Source: Solanum dulcamara (taxonomy: Eukaryota; Streptophyta; Magnoliopsida; Solanales; Solanaceae). Taken from it: 64,000 bases of DNA. Below, piece after piece: positions 34,611-46,214 of the stretch (positions are counted from its first letter, which is position 1; each line of letters begins with the position of its first letter). A program made the position numbers and the translations under genes. The notes under the pieces were generated by a model. The model was given only the letters and a program-made list of their open reading frames with translations. It had not been told where the DNA came from and made no database searches. The stretch covers positions 3,224,001 to 3,288,000 of the forward strand of contig NC_077242.1 of assembly GCF_947179165.1 (NCBI RefSeq), in the 5' to 3' direction.

Positions 34611-34768
34611 AAGGGGTCGGGCCACACGCTCCGTGGCAGGTAATATGAACAAAGGGGTCGGGCCACACGCTCCGTGGCAGGTATTATAAAATAAAGGGGT
34701 TGGGCCACACGCTCCGTGGCAAGATATATATATTGAGGGGACGGGCCACACGCTCCGTGGCAGGTTAC
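34611..34768. repeat. Four ~40-bp repeats with a ccac...gtgg hairpin
   Basis: The unit ggggtcgggccacacgctcc plus gtggcagg starts at 34613, 34653, 34696 and 34737, separated by variable A/T-rich spacers. Each unit contains short inverted arms (ccac and gtgg) around acgctcc. The array is internal to the solo LTR. Confidence 0.85.
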
Positions 34769-35548
34769 ATGGACATAAATGTCCCCCATGGGTTCCGGAC
34801 TGTGATTCAGCGGATGTGTACCGATAGGACAGACATGCATCATTTCATTGCATTGCATTGCACCTTTCTGACATTTGTGAATTTGTGTTTACCCCTATAT
34901 TGCTCTGTGTATGTTGAACTTGACTTGGTATGATTCATTGATAAGAATTTGTGGACTGTATTACTGTTGTTGATTCATTGATATGAATTTGTGGACTGTA
35001 TTACTGTTGTTATTGTACAAGTGTAGAGTTGGGCTGATTTTATGCAGGTTGTAGTTAAGGAGGTTCGGTTGGGAGGACAGGAGTACTTGTATTTGTTAAG
35101 CTTTGCTTAGTTTTAGTTATCCACTTGCTGAGTACCGTGTTGTTTGATACTCATCCCTTGCTTCCACACTTGTGTAGGTTATGATCCCGGACCTGCTTGA
35201 GCTCCTACTATTTTCTACTACATCCGAGGTTATCAATTCTGAGTGTTGAGGTAGCTGTTATATCCATCTAGCGGACACCTCTTACTCTTTTATTATGTTT
35301 TAGTCCTACTCTAGTGACAAAGACATTGTGACTGTATTTTCTTTCGTACTTCGGTAATTTATTAGTGGCTTGTATACGTGACAACCAGTCTTGGGGGATT
35401 TTGGAGATTATTTATTTGTTTTTGACTAATTTAAACCTTATTTTATCTCAATTACTTCCGCATTTACTTTCCATTGAGTTTTAGGCTGACTTATTTCGGT
35501 GGGTTGAGATAAGTGTCATCACACCCGAATTCGGGTCGTGACAGTATG

Positions 35549-36650
35549 CCTGGCCTGCGATTTGATTCTACAAGCGGTTCAGTACAAACGAAGAAATTTC
35601 GAACAAAAGGGTCGGAACTTGCTGATAGAAAAGGAGAGAAAAAGGCATTATTGAAGGAAAGAAATGGCGGGTGGATCAATTGCATTAGGTAGGAGATACA
35701 GGACATGTCTTAACCGCAAGTGCATTCGCTATTCGATTCCATCCTAAATCCCACCAATTCCAAAGTGTGTATCTCTTCTTTACTTTTAAGTGACAAGAGG
35801 GGTGACAAAGGGTATACTTTCTTTTCTATGTCGTCGTCTCATCAATGAGCATAGATTAATAGCCAAGCCTACCCCTTTGTGCTTGTCAATCTGTATCCCA
35901 TTCTTCAGGTATAGTTTTCTTTGATCACAGACCAACTGGTGATCCGTCCTTTCTCCCCCTTTCGTCATAAGGCGTGGTCTGACTCTGAGAAAAGAAATTT
36001 CTGTGTTTAGGTCCCTACTATGCAGAATTCGTAAACTATGCAAAGGCTCTTTGAAGACTTTTTCCAAAGTTTTTAGCAAAAAAAGCAAAATATGGTATAT
36101 AATTAACAAACTCTTAAGTAAGGGAGAGGGAGAGGGAAAGCTGATATTTCGATTTCAAGCAAGTTCCGCCACTTCTTACCTATTCTTTCTACTATCTAAT
36201 GGTTACCTTAAGTAGGTGCGCAACCATGCGATTGAGGTAAGCAGACTCGCCTCAATAAGAAAAACAGCATCCCGTCGGGAAATACCGTAATGGATGGAGT
36301 TAGACAAGAAATTGATTCTGTGAGGAGGGGGAATCGGTCGGACTGATCGGGTGAGATGCCCGATCGATTACTCTTTGAGAGTGAGGAAGAGAGAGTACTT
36401 CTCGGGTGAGAAGTGGTGTTGAGGTCCGAAATTCAAAGTGAAATTTTGGATTTGCCTGTTCTTAGTCGTCATGGGAAAGAAATACAGAAATAAGAAAGAG
36501 ATTATTCCCTTAGAGCTTGTCCAATACCACCAGTACCAGAAATGCATCTCCTTCGCCCGCGCGAGAGACTTTTATGCCAATCGGGAATAATGGCTCTTAA
36601 TCTCTTAATAACAACGATGGATTAACATGTAAATTCCTAAGAAAATTTTT
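35549..36650. other. GC-richer insert, right part; possible organellar DNA
   Basis: This is about 1.1 kb of balanced composition with strings such as cgcccgcgcgagagactttt, cccgtcgggaaataccgtaa and cggtcggactgatcgggtga, unlike any neighbouring nuclear DNA and reminiscent of plant mitochondrial intergenic sequence. Only short open frames are present (for example 35786-36109 on the minus strand), and I recognise no gene. It ends near 36650, where AT-rich DNA resumes. Confidence 0.4.
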
Positions 36651-38223
36651 GACGGCTTGGCGTTAAAGTCCGCTTGAATTAAAAGGACGTGTTTGCCTTA
36701 GGTCATATTGGGGTGTGTGGTTAAAGAATAAGTTGTTGAGAACACAAGTTAAAAGAGAGAGATGAACAAGGTAAAATATTATTTTTTTTAAAATAAAAAT
36801 AAAGATAAAAATACAAACGAGGAGAATATAAGTTAATTTCAATAATTAAAAGGCTAAAACATGATAAGACTATACGGGAGAGGGAGTACTAAGTAGAATT
36901 TTACAATATATTTGCATACACACCGATTTCAAGCTGCTTGTTAAATAATATATGAAATATACCCGTTAATGAGGGTGATTAGTGAAATGTACAAATTTAG
37001 CATAACTTGATAGTTTTGATACAAATTCTATATATTTGTTTAGAAATTTATGGAACACGTACCTATAATAAACTTCAAAACATATATATAAATTTTAAAT
37101 TCAAACTTATAAACTTGTAATCCTGAATGTGCTCCACCTTAATATAATTAAGGTCACGAGCAATATTTTTTCTTATCTTGAAATTAAGATTCGGAATTTC
37201 AAAATAATAAATATGCACTTATTCTTGCATGTGGTTTAATTAGTCAAATACGGCCCCAAACTATATAGATGTCATGATATGATATATTTTTGTCATTAAA
37301 TTAGTGATCTATGTCCAATGAATTGATTAAAGATGTAATTGTTGTGGGGCAAAGATAGACGAGAAACCATACATTTGCATGCCCAAATTAATCAGGAAGC
37401 AATCAGACTAGTTGAAAGAACTTGTATCCATCCAGCTTGCACCAACACTTTATGTAATGTATTGAACGTCGGATACATCACTTTACGCGATGTATCAAGA
37501 TGTTTTGGAAAATATCCAAATTCCATCAAATTTAATAGATTTTTATAATTTTAAAAAATAAAAATATAATGCAACCAACTCTTAACACTATGAAATTTAT
37601 GTAGTCCTTCGTAAACTTAACATACAAATATTATGGGGAGATGAATATACGAGAAATGTTGATGTTAGACTATAAACCCTTTCGATATAGTTGCTGTAAA
37701 GGCCCTTAATTTAGAGGCCCATATTAATATTGGGCCTTATCAATAATAAAGTCAGGCGCGTGTATCAACAACTTCTAGCTATTTCCAATATTATTATTCG
37801 ACTTTCATAAGCAAAAACACTTTTTTTTAAGTGAAAAAATAAGCTTTACCCGCACCGATTCTTTTCCATTATTCTCGATAAATGTACTTTCTCTTTTTAA
37901 AAAAAAATGGAATTTGTAAAGCCACTAAAACCAAATTAAAGTAAATAAATAAATAAAATAAAAAAACTATCTGCCTCATTCGTCATATTTCCCCAAAAAA
38001 ATTGTTCAAAAGCTTCAAAGTAACTGAACAGTACTGAACTTAGCTTAAGCTTTTTTGGCTTAGCAAAATCAATGTGAATTTTTCATCTGTAACATACAGC
38101 ATTTAGCTCTACTTTCTTCTGCATTTTCAGAGATCCCCCCAAAAAAAAAATTAAAAAAAAATTCACTGTTTGCTCTGATCTTTGTCCTCTTTTTGGGATT
38201 TTTTTTACTGGGGAGAAAGAGCC
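36651..38223. promoter_or_regulatory. Intergenic region and promoter of the NHL-repeat gene
   Basis: No gene is supported. At 37715-37737 there is a near-palindrome, aggcccatattaa followed by tattgggcct, with two TGGGCC/GGCCCA (site II) elements, about 490 bp upstream of the ATG at 38224. Site II elements are commonly bound by TCP factors in promoters of broadly expressed plant genes. A T/A-rich leader with a pyrimidine stretch precedes the start. The 69-codon ORF at 37339 has no recognisable product. Confidence 0.5.
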
Positions 38224-41200
38224 ATGAGAAATTCCTTTTTATTTTTTAGTTTGATAGCTTTTTTTATTGCTTTTCTTCAATTTCAGGTTCATGCTGCTGC
38301 TCCTGCTGGTAAGACCCAATTTTCTGATTTAATTAGTTATTTTATTTTCTTTTTCTGTTGATGTTTGAATTGGGGTGATTTGTTTATGATATGGGTATGC
38401 TTCGATTTATTTTAGTTTTCTTAAAAATTGGGGTTGATGAATGTGAAATGCTTAGGGGATTATATGGTAGGGAATCGAATGCTCACCACCAAGGTGAAAG
38501 TTCGTAACTCAACCAACTGACCTACTAAGATTTTTCGGGGTATGCTTCAATTGATTTTGTGAATTTGACTGAGTTTTTGTTTATTTTGTAACTCAGGGCC
38601 TTTGATTAAGCACTTGAATTCTATACTCAAATGGTCTAAATCTTCTTCTAAAACTCCTCAATCAGGTAAACCCTGTTTTGTATTTTATTTTCTGTTTCCT
38701 TCTGTTTAGTTTTACATTTTACATTGGAAATTTGAATTTGAGCAAGAGTTGCTGAATACTAGTATTAATAATTAGCTTTATTTGTGGGGGTTCATATTGT
38801 TGTGTGTTATGTTGTTACAGATGGAAATTTTCTTCAATTCGAAGAAGGCTACTTAGTTGAAACTGTTGTAGAAGGAAATGAACTTGGTGTTGTGCCGTAT
38901 AAGATCCGTGTGTCAGAGGATGGTGAACTGTTTGCTGTTGATGCTATTAATAGCAAAATTGTTCGAATCACTCCCCCGTTATCTCAATGTAAGCATCTTT
39001 CGAGTTAGTAAATGGTTGAGAATTACTCCTCCGTTATTTCGTTGTGCTTTTTGTATTTTAAGATTGCGGACTGTGCAGATAGTAGAGCAAGATTGGTTGG
39101 TGGTTCATTTCAAGGTCACACTGGCCATGTGGACGGGAAGCCAATTGATGCTCGTTTCAAAAATCCAAAAGGAGCTACCATGGACGACAAGGGAAACATT
39201 TATGTTGCTGATACCTCAAATCTGGCTATTAGGAAGATTGGAGAAGCAGGTGCTTGTTATTCATGATATCTCTCGCCTTTGTTTTGATGTTCTTTGGCAG
39301 ACATATAACATTCTAATTAATCTTCATTGCATTGCCTTTATGTTTTATGAAAAAAATTAGGGCGAACTGCGAAGTTGCTGTATAGAAAGTAAAAGGAAAA
39401 TGATTGAAATATCTTGTCTATGAAGTAAAGGTCTTCGTCTTTCTTATTTTCAGGTGTGACAACAATTGCTGGAGGAAAGTCTAATGTTCCAGGATACAGG
39501 GATGGGCCAAGTGAGGATGCACAATTTTCAAGCGACTTTGATGTAATATATGTTAGGCCAACTTGTTCATTACTCGTTGTTGATCGAGGAAATGCTGCTC
39601 TTAGGCAAATTTCTCTCAGCCAGGAGGATTGTGACTACCAGTATAGCTCAGTATCAACTATAGGTTTGAATCCTTTTAGAACAGCTGACTTCTTTGATCT
39701 TCAATTACCACCAACAGTATGCGCTATCTTGAAGTGTTCAGTATCCTTGATAAATATGTGATATGAACAATTCTCTAGCTCTATTATTCTCGGACTAGTT
39801 ATATCCATGCACCTGACTTTAACATCAGTTGGGTACGTAGTGTGCATTCTCTCTCAGCAAGGAATGTATTCTGACTTTTACGTATGTAATTGTAAATCTA
39901 CTGTGACAATGAGATCTCATTTGGCTAGTATTTCTTTCTAGGCTAAATGTTTAGAATTTAGCAGAGTGAATTGACTATCCACTTGGTATGAGAAAATCAA
40001 TGCTGATGCAATGCTTTTCTTCTTGAATAAATACAAGTTTTGGGCTCTTTTATTCTGTTTAAGTTACATATTGAGTTGAATTTGTTACTTCAATCCGAGA
40101 ACTTAGACCCATAATTGGGATTGGATGTCCCTCAGGGGTTTCGCAACTGTCAAAAAAAGAAAATCGGGGTTGGGATAATTTGAGTACCGGGCCTCATCTG
40201 ATCTGTACTAGCACTTGTTAGTGTCCAACTTTTACCCTGCTCTAAAAGCATATCTTTGCTAGATCCAAGCAAAAAAGTACTAGCACCTAGTACTTACTCT
40301 TAGATAAAGATGTGAAAATGGCATAAAGAGAAGAGAAACCATCTCTAGTCTCACACAATCCAACTCTAAAACTTCCATTTAATGAATTGATATACAGTAT
40401 ATTAACTATATGAAGTTTTTCTGTTGTATGTAATTTTAGATGTTTACACTGGTTTGTTCATCCGGGCAATGTATGTAATTGCACTAAGTTGGTTTCCTTT
40501 GGTTCTCTCTAACTTCATCTTATACTTGTGGCAGATGTTGTCATGGTTATTGGTGCTATATTAATAGGGTACACTGTGTGCATGCTCCAGCAAGGATTTG
40601 GCTCCAAGACGGTAGGTGATTCTGATCCTTGGTCTTCTTTCTTGCATTATAGGTTATGATTATTTTTCTAGCATCCATCTCTCACTCCAGTTCTTGTTGA
40701 TTTCATATTCTTGCTGACCAAATGAAACATTGGAACGCCCTCGAAGATCAACTTAAATGTCTTGAATTTTAAATGAAATGGAGGATGTACCTTTTAGGAA
40801 TATCACTGATTGCCTAAAAATATTACTATGTCAGTTCGGTCTATAACTACATCTTGGCATAAAAATAGAAGTCTCTCTTTCGACGCAGTTCTTCCTGGAC
40901 CTCGTTTGTCAGGACATTCACTTATGAGTTGTTTATCCTTAAGGAATTGCATACAAGATTTGTATGGCCTCAAAAATCATATTGTTAAAATTTTCATGCT
41001 TTATATGAAAAGACAGGCATGTGCTTGGCATCACGCTATTCGCTAATCGTGTATAGTTGCAGCAAGTACATGTGGAAGTGGAGCAACAGGAACCTTCTTT
41101 ATTAAAGGAGAAGCCGACCCCTGTTGTTGAAACTGTCAAAGAAGACCAAGAAGCAGGATGGCCTTCATTTGGACAGCTACTCTGGGATTTGTCCAAGCTT

Positions 41201-41728
41201 GCAATAGAGGGTCTGGGTTCCCTTTTTGGCTATATCGTTCCATTGCGGTTTAGACACAAGAGCTTCATTAGACATGGACTAACTCCATTGAAAGATTCAC
41301 TGATCATGCCTGAAGATGAAGATGAAGCTGAGCCCCCGTTAGTCCAAAAGCAGAGGGCTCCAGTGCCTGCTTCCGAGATGAAACATGTCCCAGCTGTCGG
41401 TGATAAAGTAGTTCCCGAGGGCAAGCCCACCAAGATTAGGTCCAGTAGTTCAAAAGACCCTAACTTGTCTACCAAGCACAGGTCTTCCAGACGACATGAA
41501 TATGCAGAATACTGTAGAGCCTCAGGTGAGGTTCCTTCATACGTGCACATGAGGTCTAAAAGCCAGAAGGAGAGAACCAAGCATCGGCGACAAGATTCAA
41601 GTGTTGGAGCAGCAGGAGTAGAGGCAAAACCTTCTGATCAAACTAAAACAGTAAACTATGAGGATCCAAAGTTTGCCTATTACAGCATGAGGAACAAGTA
41701 TGGAGACTCTTTCCCCCGGTACGCATGA
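38224..41728 (+). CDS. NHL-repeat, single-pass membrane protein
   Basis: Seven exons join in frame: 38224-38308, 38597-38665, 38821-38988, 39079-39249, 39454-39663, 40535-40611 and 41063-41728, giving 481 residues. Every intron is GT-AG; the first five are phase 1 and the last is phase 0. Residues 1-28 form a signal peptide (MRNSFLFFSLIAFFIAFLQF). NHL beta-propeller units occupy about residues 65-230 (ISEDGELFAVDAINSKIVRI-like, DDKGNIYVADTSNLAIRKIG, LLVVDRGNAALRQISL). A transmembrane helix follows at about 235-252 (DVVMVIGAILIGYTVCML), then a basic, low-complexity cytosolic tail ending DSFPRYA. This matches the plant NHL-domain family (Arabidopsis At1g70280 type, from memory), whose molecular role is poorly known. 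Intron 1 carries a SINE-like relic near 38465-38540. Exon ends were assigned by frame and splice sites. Confidence 0.85.
38465..38540 (-). mobile_element. SINE head relic in intron 1 of the NHL gene
   Basis: On the minus strand, taggtcagttggttgagtta resembles the A-box part of Solanaceae tRNA-derived SINEs (ggtcagttggttgagt), followed by a gtggtgagcattcga segment. No clear 3' tail or target duplication is visible. Confidence 0.4.
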
Positions 41729-42557
41729 CTCTAGGCTCACTAATGACTTTAGTTTTATAAGCGGGGAGGGACAAGCCTTTTTTTGTCATGTAAGTTGTAA
41801 CTCTAATATTAATGGAAGCAAGTCAAGTCATATGTGTTGTATTGAGTAATATGTCACAGATTTTCTTTTACTCTTTTCTGGAGAAAGGAAAAATCTTAAA
41901 GTAGTGGCGTACGTCTCGCCGTGGAGTGAAAGTAATAGGAAAAGGATGAGACATTCATGTGATTTCTGAGATTTGAAAGATGACAGCCGTGATATTCTTG
42001 ATGATCAAAACAGCTTGTGGAGAATCCTCATTCCTATCCCTTAATGAAGCGAGCAGGCAAAACGACGACTCACATGAAAGTGTATTAGTATTATTATTAC
42101 ATAACACTTTTGTGTATGTTGTATGACTCATTTCTCACTACTTGAATAGAATTCTGTCTCATCATTTTTACTATATATATTTTGTAGATATAAATATGAT
42201 ACTGGATAAAGAGTTTTTCTTGCAAAAAGAGAGCTTGTTGAAAGTTGGACAGTTTTAACGTGATAATAATCACTACTAAATAGTGAAAAGTTCCTCTTAC
42301 CAGTCAACGTCCAGTATGATATTTTTATCACTTCCACAGTGATGGATGACAGGTCTATTTGTGAATCACTAAAACATATTGTATCAGTTGAGAAATTATC
42401 GAATAAAGGGAGGCGGTGTGTACATTATAGTGGTGTAATATTTTATTTTATTTTGGTTTCTATCCATACTTGGAACCTGACTAATTAACGTTCGTGTTGA
42501 GAAGTTTTATTTTGGATTAAAACTTTTCTTACACATTTTTTGAATTTGAAACTTATA
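41729..42557. other. 3' UTR of the NHL gene and spacer
   Basis: The first 100-150 bp after the stop probably form the 3' UTR. I see no other gene or clear repeat here. Confidence 0.5.
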
Positions 42558-42996
42558 GTTAAAGGAAAAAAAGGCTCAAAATATGCCATTAAATTTATAG
42601 AAAAGACTTATTTATGCTATCCGTTAAAAAATTAACTTATTTATGCCATTTTCATTTGAGAAAAGGCTCATCCATGCTATTATTTGTAAACTAAAAATAT
42701 TTTTCATTTTGTAAAACTATTTTGTACACGTGATCAATTATGATTCAACCACGTCATTAACTAAATTATTTTTTTGAATGGAAAAGGTTCATATATGCCA
42801 TCGCACTTTGAGAAAAGGCTCATCTATGCCATCCGTTAAAAGTTTGGCTCATCTGTGCCATTTCAGTTAAAAAATAATGACATGAATAAGCCTTTTCTCA
42901 AATGAAAATGACATAAATGAGCCAAACTTTTAACGGATGAAATAGATGAGCCTTTTTCTCAAAGTTCGATGACATATTTGAACTTTTTCCTTTAAT
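42558..42996. mobile_element. Foldback MITE with long internal inverted repeat
   Basis: The ends ttaaaggaaaaaaaggctca and, inverted, ttgaactttttcctttaa form terminal inverted repeats. Internally, 42800-42880 (gagaaaaggctcatctatgc, ccgttaaaagtttggctcat) is the reverse complement of about 42895-42975 (gagccaaacttttaacggat, gatgagcctttttctcaaag), giving an almost complete hairpin of about 80-bp arms. Such structures can yield small RNAs when transcribed. Confidence 0.7.
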
Positions 42997-43045
42997 TAAA
43001 AATGAAAGAGTACTTACCATTTCAGTACTACACCTTTTAATGATA

Positions 43046-43330
43046 CTACCTCCGTGCCATATTAGATGAACATTTTCAACTTTACACGGTGATTAAGAAA
43101 TCATTAATACATTGGAAGACTTTACCATTTTGCCCTTTGTTTAGACCAATGCAATATATATAAAGTATAGAAATAGCTAGTATTGAGAATTGCTTAAATT
43201 CAAAAGGCCATATTAATTGTAGGGGGTAAAATAGAAAAAAATTAATTAATTCTATCTTAATTTAGTAAGTATCAAGTAATATAAAACAAATATTTTTAAT
43301 AAGATGCCATCTAATATGGGACGACGGGAG
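43046..43330. mobile_element. Stowaway-like MITE
   Basis: The 5' end ctacctccgtgccatattag and the 3' end atctaatatgggacgacggg plus ag are inverted repeats with the ctccctccgt-type terminus of Stowaway elements. The element is 285 bp and AT-rich, with no coding capacity. A related element lies at about 60946-61110. Confidence 0.75.
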
Positions 43331-43809
43331 TCTAATACTAGTAATATTTTTACCATAAAATATCTATCAACAACAACATAAGTATGACCTTTTTTTAATG
43401 ATAAAACTTATTTGCACTAGATTTGATCTTTTAGGTCAAACCAAAAACTTTAACCTTAACTTTTAAAAATTAAAGTGAAAATGTATCATATATAAAAGTG
43501 ATAACAAGTTCATCTTTTCTTTTTTATGTTGATCACATTTTTAATTATCTTCCATGGTGATAATTTAGTCTAGCGGCATAAAACGGTGTAGTCACGAGAA
43601 AGCAAACTCAAAGCCAACTACCAACATAACTTTCCTCTTTAATATTATCCATAGTTATAGTAGTATAGTATTTCAACCTCGTTATTTTCTTACATCTCAT
43701 TTTCCATTTTTAGGAATATTTTAACTCTTGACAATTTTTGATAAAGTTGTATGCCACTATGGTTTATGTGTGTAACTATAGGGAATTTGTATGCTAAAAA
43801 AGAAACACT

Positions 43810-45202
43810 ATGGGTTCTTGTGGATCATCTCATGTCAAGCCCAACAGTTACTATTTTAATTTCTTGATTTAATTTTTGCTTTAGGTTTGTGAAATTACAA
43901 GTTTTCTTTAAATAAAATTCAATGATATGATTTAATTTTGAATTATAGGGACAGGGAAAAAGATAATAAGAAAGCCAAAACCATGGAAGCATCCACAACC
44001 AATAACAAGAAGTCAGTTGATGCAGCTGAGGGAAGAGTTTTGGGACACAGCTCCTCACTATGGTGGAAAGAAAGGTACAATTAATCATCTCATTTTAAAA
44101 ATTAATTTAGTTGCGTTTGAGAGGGCACACTTTTATTTATGTACGTTGTTGATTGATTATATCCCCATGAATCAAGTACATGAAAATTCTTTTTAATAGT
44201 ATACCGACGATGAAACTTATATTCTAATTAATGCTCTATAAAGCATAGATCATGAAATGATATATAGAATATAATCATGGACATATGCAACTATATAGTT
44301 GCGTCCTGCAGGTTTATCTGAATCTAGTACTTTCGACATGAAAAATAAATTTATGTGTGATAATTCATTAAGATTATAACAAATATAGATTTACAATAGG
44401 TTCAATGCTAAATAAATCTTGGATCCCCTGTGAGTATAATCATCTCAAACCTCCACCCCCCACCCTTCCAACACCAAACTCATCTAAAAGTTTTTTTTTT
44501 TGGTCATACAATTTAACATGATATGAAAGCAGATAAACACACGAGTTTATGTACGTTTGTTTATTAACTATGTAACAGAAATATGGGATGCACTTCGGGC
44601 TGCAGCAGAAGCTGATCTAGAACTATCTCAAGCAATTGTGGACAGTGCTGGAATCATTGCCCAAAATACTGACATGACCATTTGCTACGATGAATCAGGT
44701 ACTTCTAATAAAATTACTAAGTTTGGGGTTGGTTTAAATTAGTCCATTAAATATACATAATTTAGTAAGGTTAAAATTACACTGTTCAATAAGGTTGAAA
44801 TTTTAGTTTTACGTATATATGTTATAGTTTTGAACTGTTTTTATTTGAGACGAGAGTCTATAAGATATAACTTTTTTATCTTTCAAAGATAGAAATAACG
44901 GGTATGTTACCTTATTGTTTTATATATGTTGTATGCAAAATCCCCTTATTTTTTTTGTGCATCTATTTTTGTTTTATATTTTGACATCGATCTCTTAATA
45001 AAATTTTTGGCTCTACTATTGATTGCCATGTGTCTAGGAGTGCTCAAGTACTGTATATGTTACACCCATCCTAAAACATTAAAAACTATTTGTTGAGATT
45101 CATGAAATGTGTTACTAATAGAAAACATTTGTTGCAGGTACCAAATATGAACTACCAAAGTACGTTTTGAGCGAGCCAACAAACATGATAAGATTTGGTT
45201 GA
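43810..45202 (+). CDS. UBTD-like small ubiquitin-domain-associated protein
   Basis: Four exons (43810-43846, 43949-44074, 44579-44698, 45138-45202) give 115 residues, matching the family length of about 114. All introns are phase 1 and GT-AG; the first donor (a|gttact) is weak. Key segments are RKPKPWKHPQPITRSQLM, REEFWDTAPHYGGKKEIWDA, LRAAAEADLELSQAIVDSAG and YELPKYVLSEPTNMI. This is the N-terminal domain of ubiquitin domain-containing proteins (UBTD1/2 in animals), present in plants as a stand-alone protein without the ubiquitin-like domain. UBTD proteins associate with E2/E3 components; the plant role is not established. The N-terminus MGSCGS fits N-myristoylation at Gly2 with a possible palmitoylated Cys4, suggesting membrane attachment. 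A frame-shifted ATG at 43984 inside exon 2 is not the start. Confidence 0.85.
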
Positions 45203-46214
45203 CAACATTATTACATGAAGAAAATAGAAAGTCACTTTGGTGGATTATGTTGTAACGTAACAACATAATTATTCCCCACATAACCTCTTTTTTCAAGTTT
45301 AAAAGTGGCGAAGCTATAATTTCTACCTAGAATGAACCAATTTCCTTTCTCTTTTCTTCATTTATAGTCCCAACATTTGCTAGGAATATTCACAAGGTCT
45401 ATGTACACGTCACTTTTTTCAGATCTCACTTGTTATGTTATTGATATTGTTGATTTGCTAGAAATATTAGGAGTTGGGACTCACGTACTCCTCGTAGTAT
45501 TTGGTTTAAAATTTACCGGAACAATGTAATAATTGTGAGAAATTGGATGTCAATTCCAAACTTTTTGTTATGTGCGTTGCATTATGTTGCGCTTTGGTAA
45601 ATGTTCATTCAAAGGAAGATAGAATTTTTAGGGCTAAAATGCTAAGGTAAATACTTATACGCGTCCAATATTTACATCTGTCACCATGCTCTCGTTTGAA
45701 TGTCGAGAATCGTTGCTTTTGGATAAGGAATTCCTCTTCGAAACTACAAATTCATAAATACAATGTGCTCAACGAATTACTCATATTAATTTTAGGATTT
45801 GTCGCAAGCTAATTTAGAAATAAAAGAAGTCTACTGATAGCTTCAGTAATTCATTGAATTTTTTGTGTAGTTTGATATTTCACCTATTACTAATCAAGTA
45901 TACGTATATATTAGGCCTTACTTTTCCACAACATTAATGACTGCCCTTCGCTAACATGGAGACCCTTTAATTGCCATAAAAGTGGAGCTAGTACATGTAA
46001 TCAAGTTCTAGTTTTTTTTTCCGAAAGCTAGTTCTTGGACCGAATGGAAAAGATGCAAAGCTAAGAGAGTGGTGGAAGACTTACACAACTGAAAGAACAT
46101 AAGATCGTTCTACGACAACAACTGAAGCAAAAACAAATTCAACCATAGCCGATTAGAAGGCAAGCGTTATTAATTCAAATATTATTACTAAGGTTATATG
46201 CATTTCCTCTGCAC
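45203..46214. other. Spacer between convergent genes
   Basis: This contains the 3' UTR of the UBTD-like gene and then AT-rich sequence down to the stop of the truncated gamma-glutamyl hydrolase copy. No gene is seen. Confidence 0.5.

Larger units (their letters stand above)
33178..35543 (+). mobile_element. Solo LTR of a Ty3/gypsy-type retrotransposon
   Basis: The 2,366-bp element starts tgtaatgacctgttaggtca and ends attcgggtcgtgaca, the TG...CA ends and style of Solanaceae gypsy LTRs. It is flanked by gtacg (33173-33177) and gtatg (35544-35548), a 5-bp target-site duplication with one change. There is no internal gag-pol and no second LTR, so it is the product of LTR-LTR recombination. It contains a (AAT)n microsatellite and four repeats of a gggccacacgctccgtggca unit. 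A typical LTR end block, cttccacacttgtgtagg, is near 35161. Confidence 0.75.

Noticed and set aside
34432..34858. Overlapping minus-strand ORFs with ACGP repeats
   Set aside because: They arise from the four tandem gggccacacgctccgtggca units within the LTR; several frames are open at once, which points to repeat structure rather than coding.
37339..37548. 69-codon plus-strand ORF
   Set aside because: No recognisable domain, no splice partners, and part of it is the gatacatc-type repeat.
40810..41046. 78-codon plus-strand ORF before the last NHL exon
   Set aside because: It lies in the last intron. The true exon begins at 41063 after a good acceptor and gives the conserved frame.
43984..44088. 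ATG in exon 2 of the UBTD-like gene as start
   Set aside because: It opens a frame that stops soon after; the conserved family frame passes through it in another phase.
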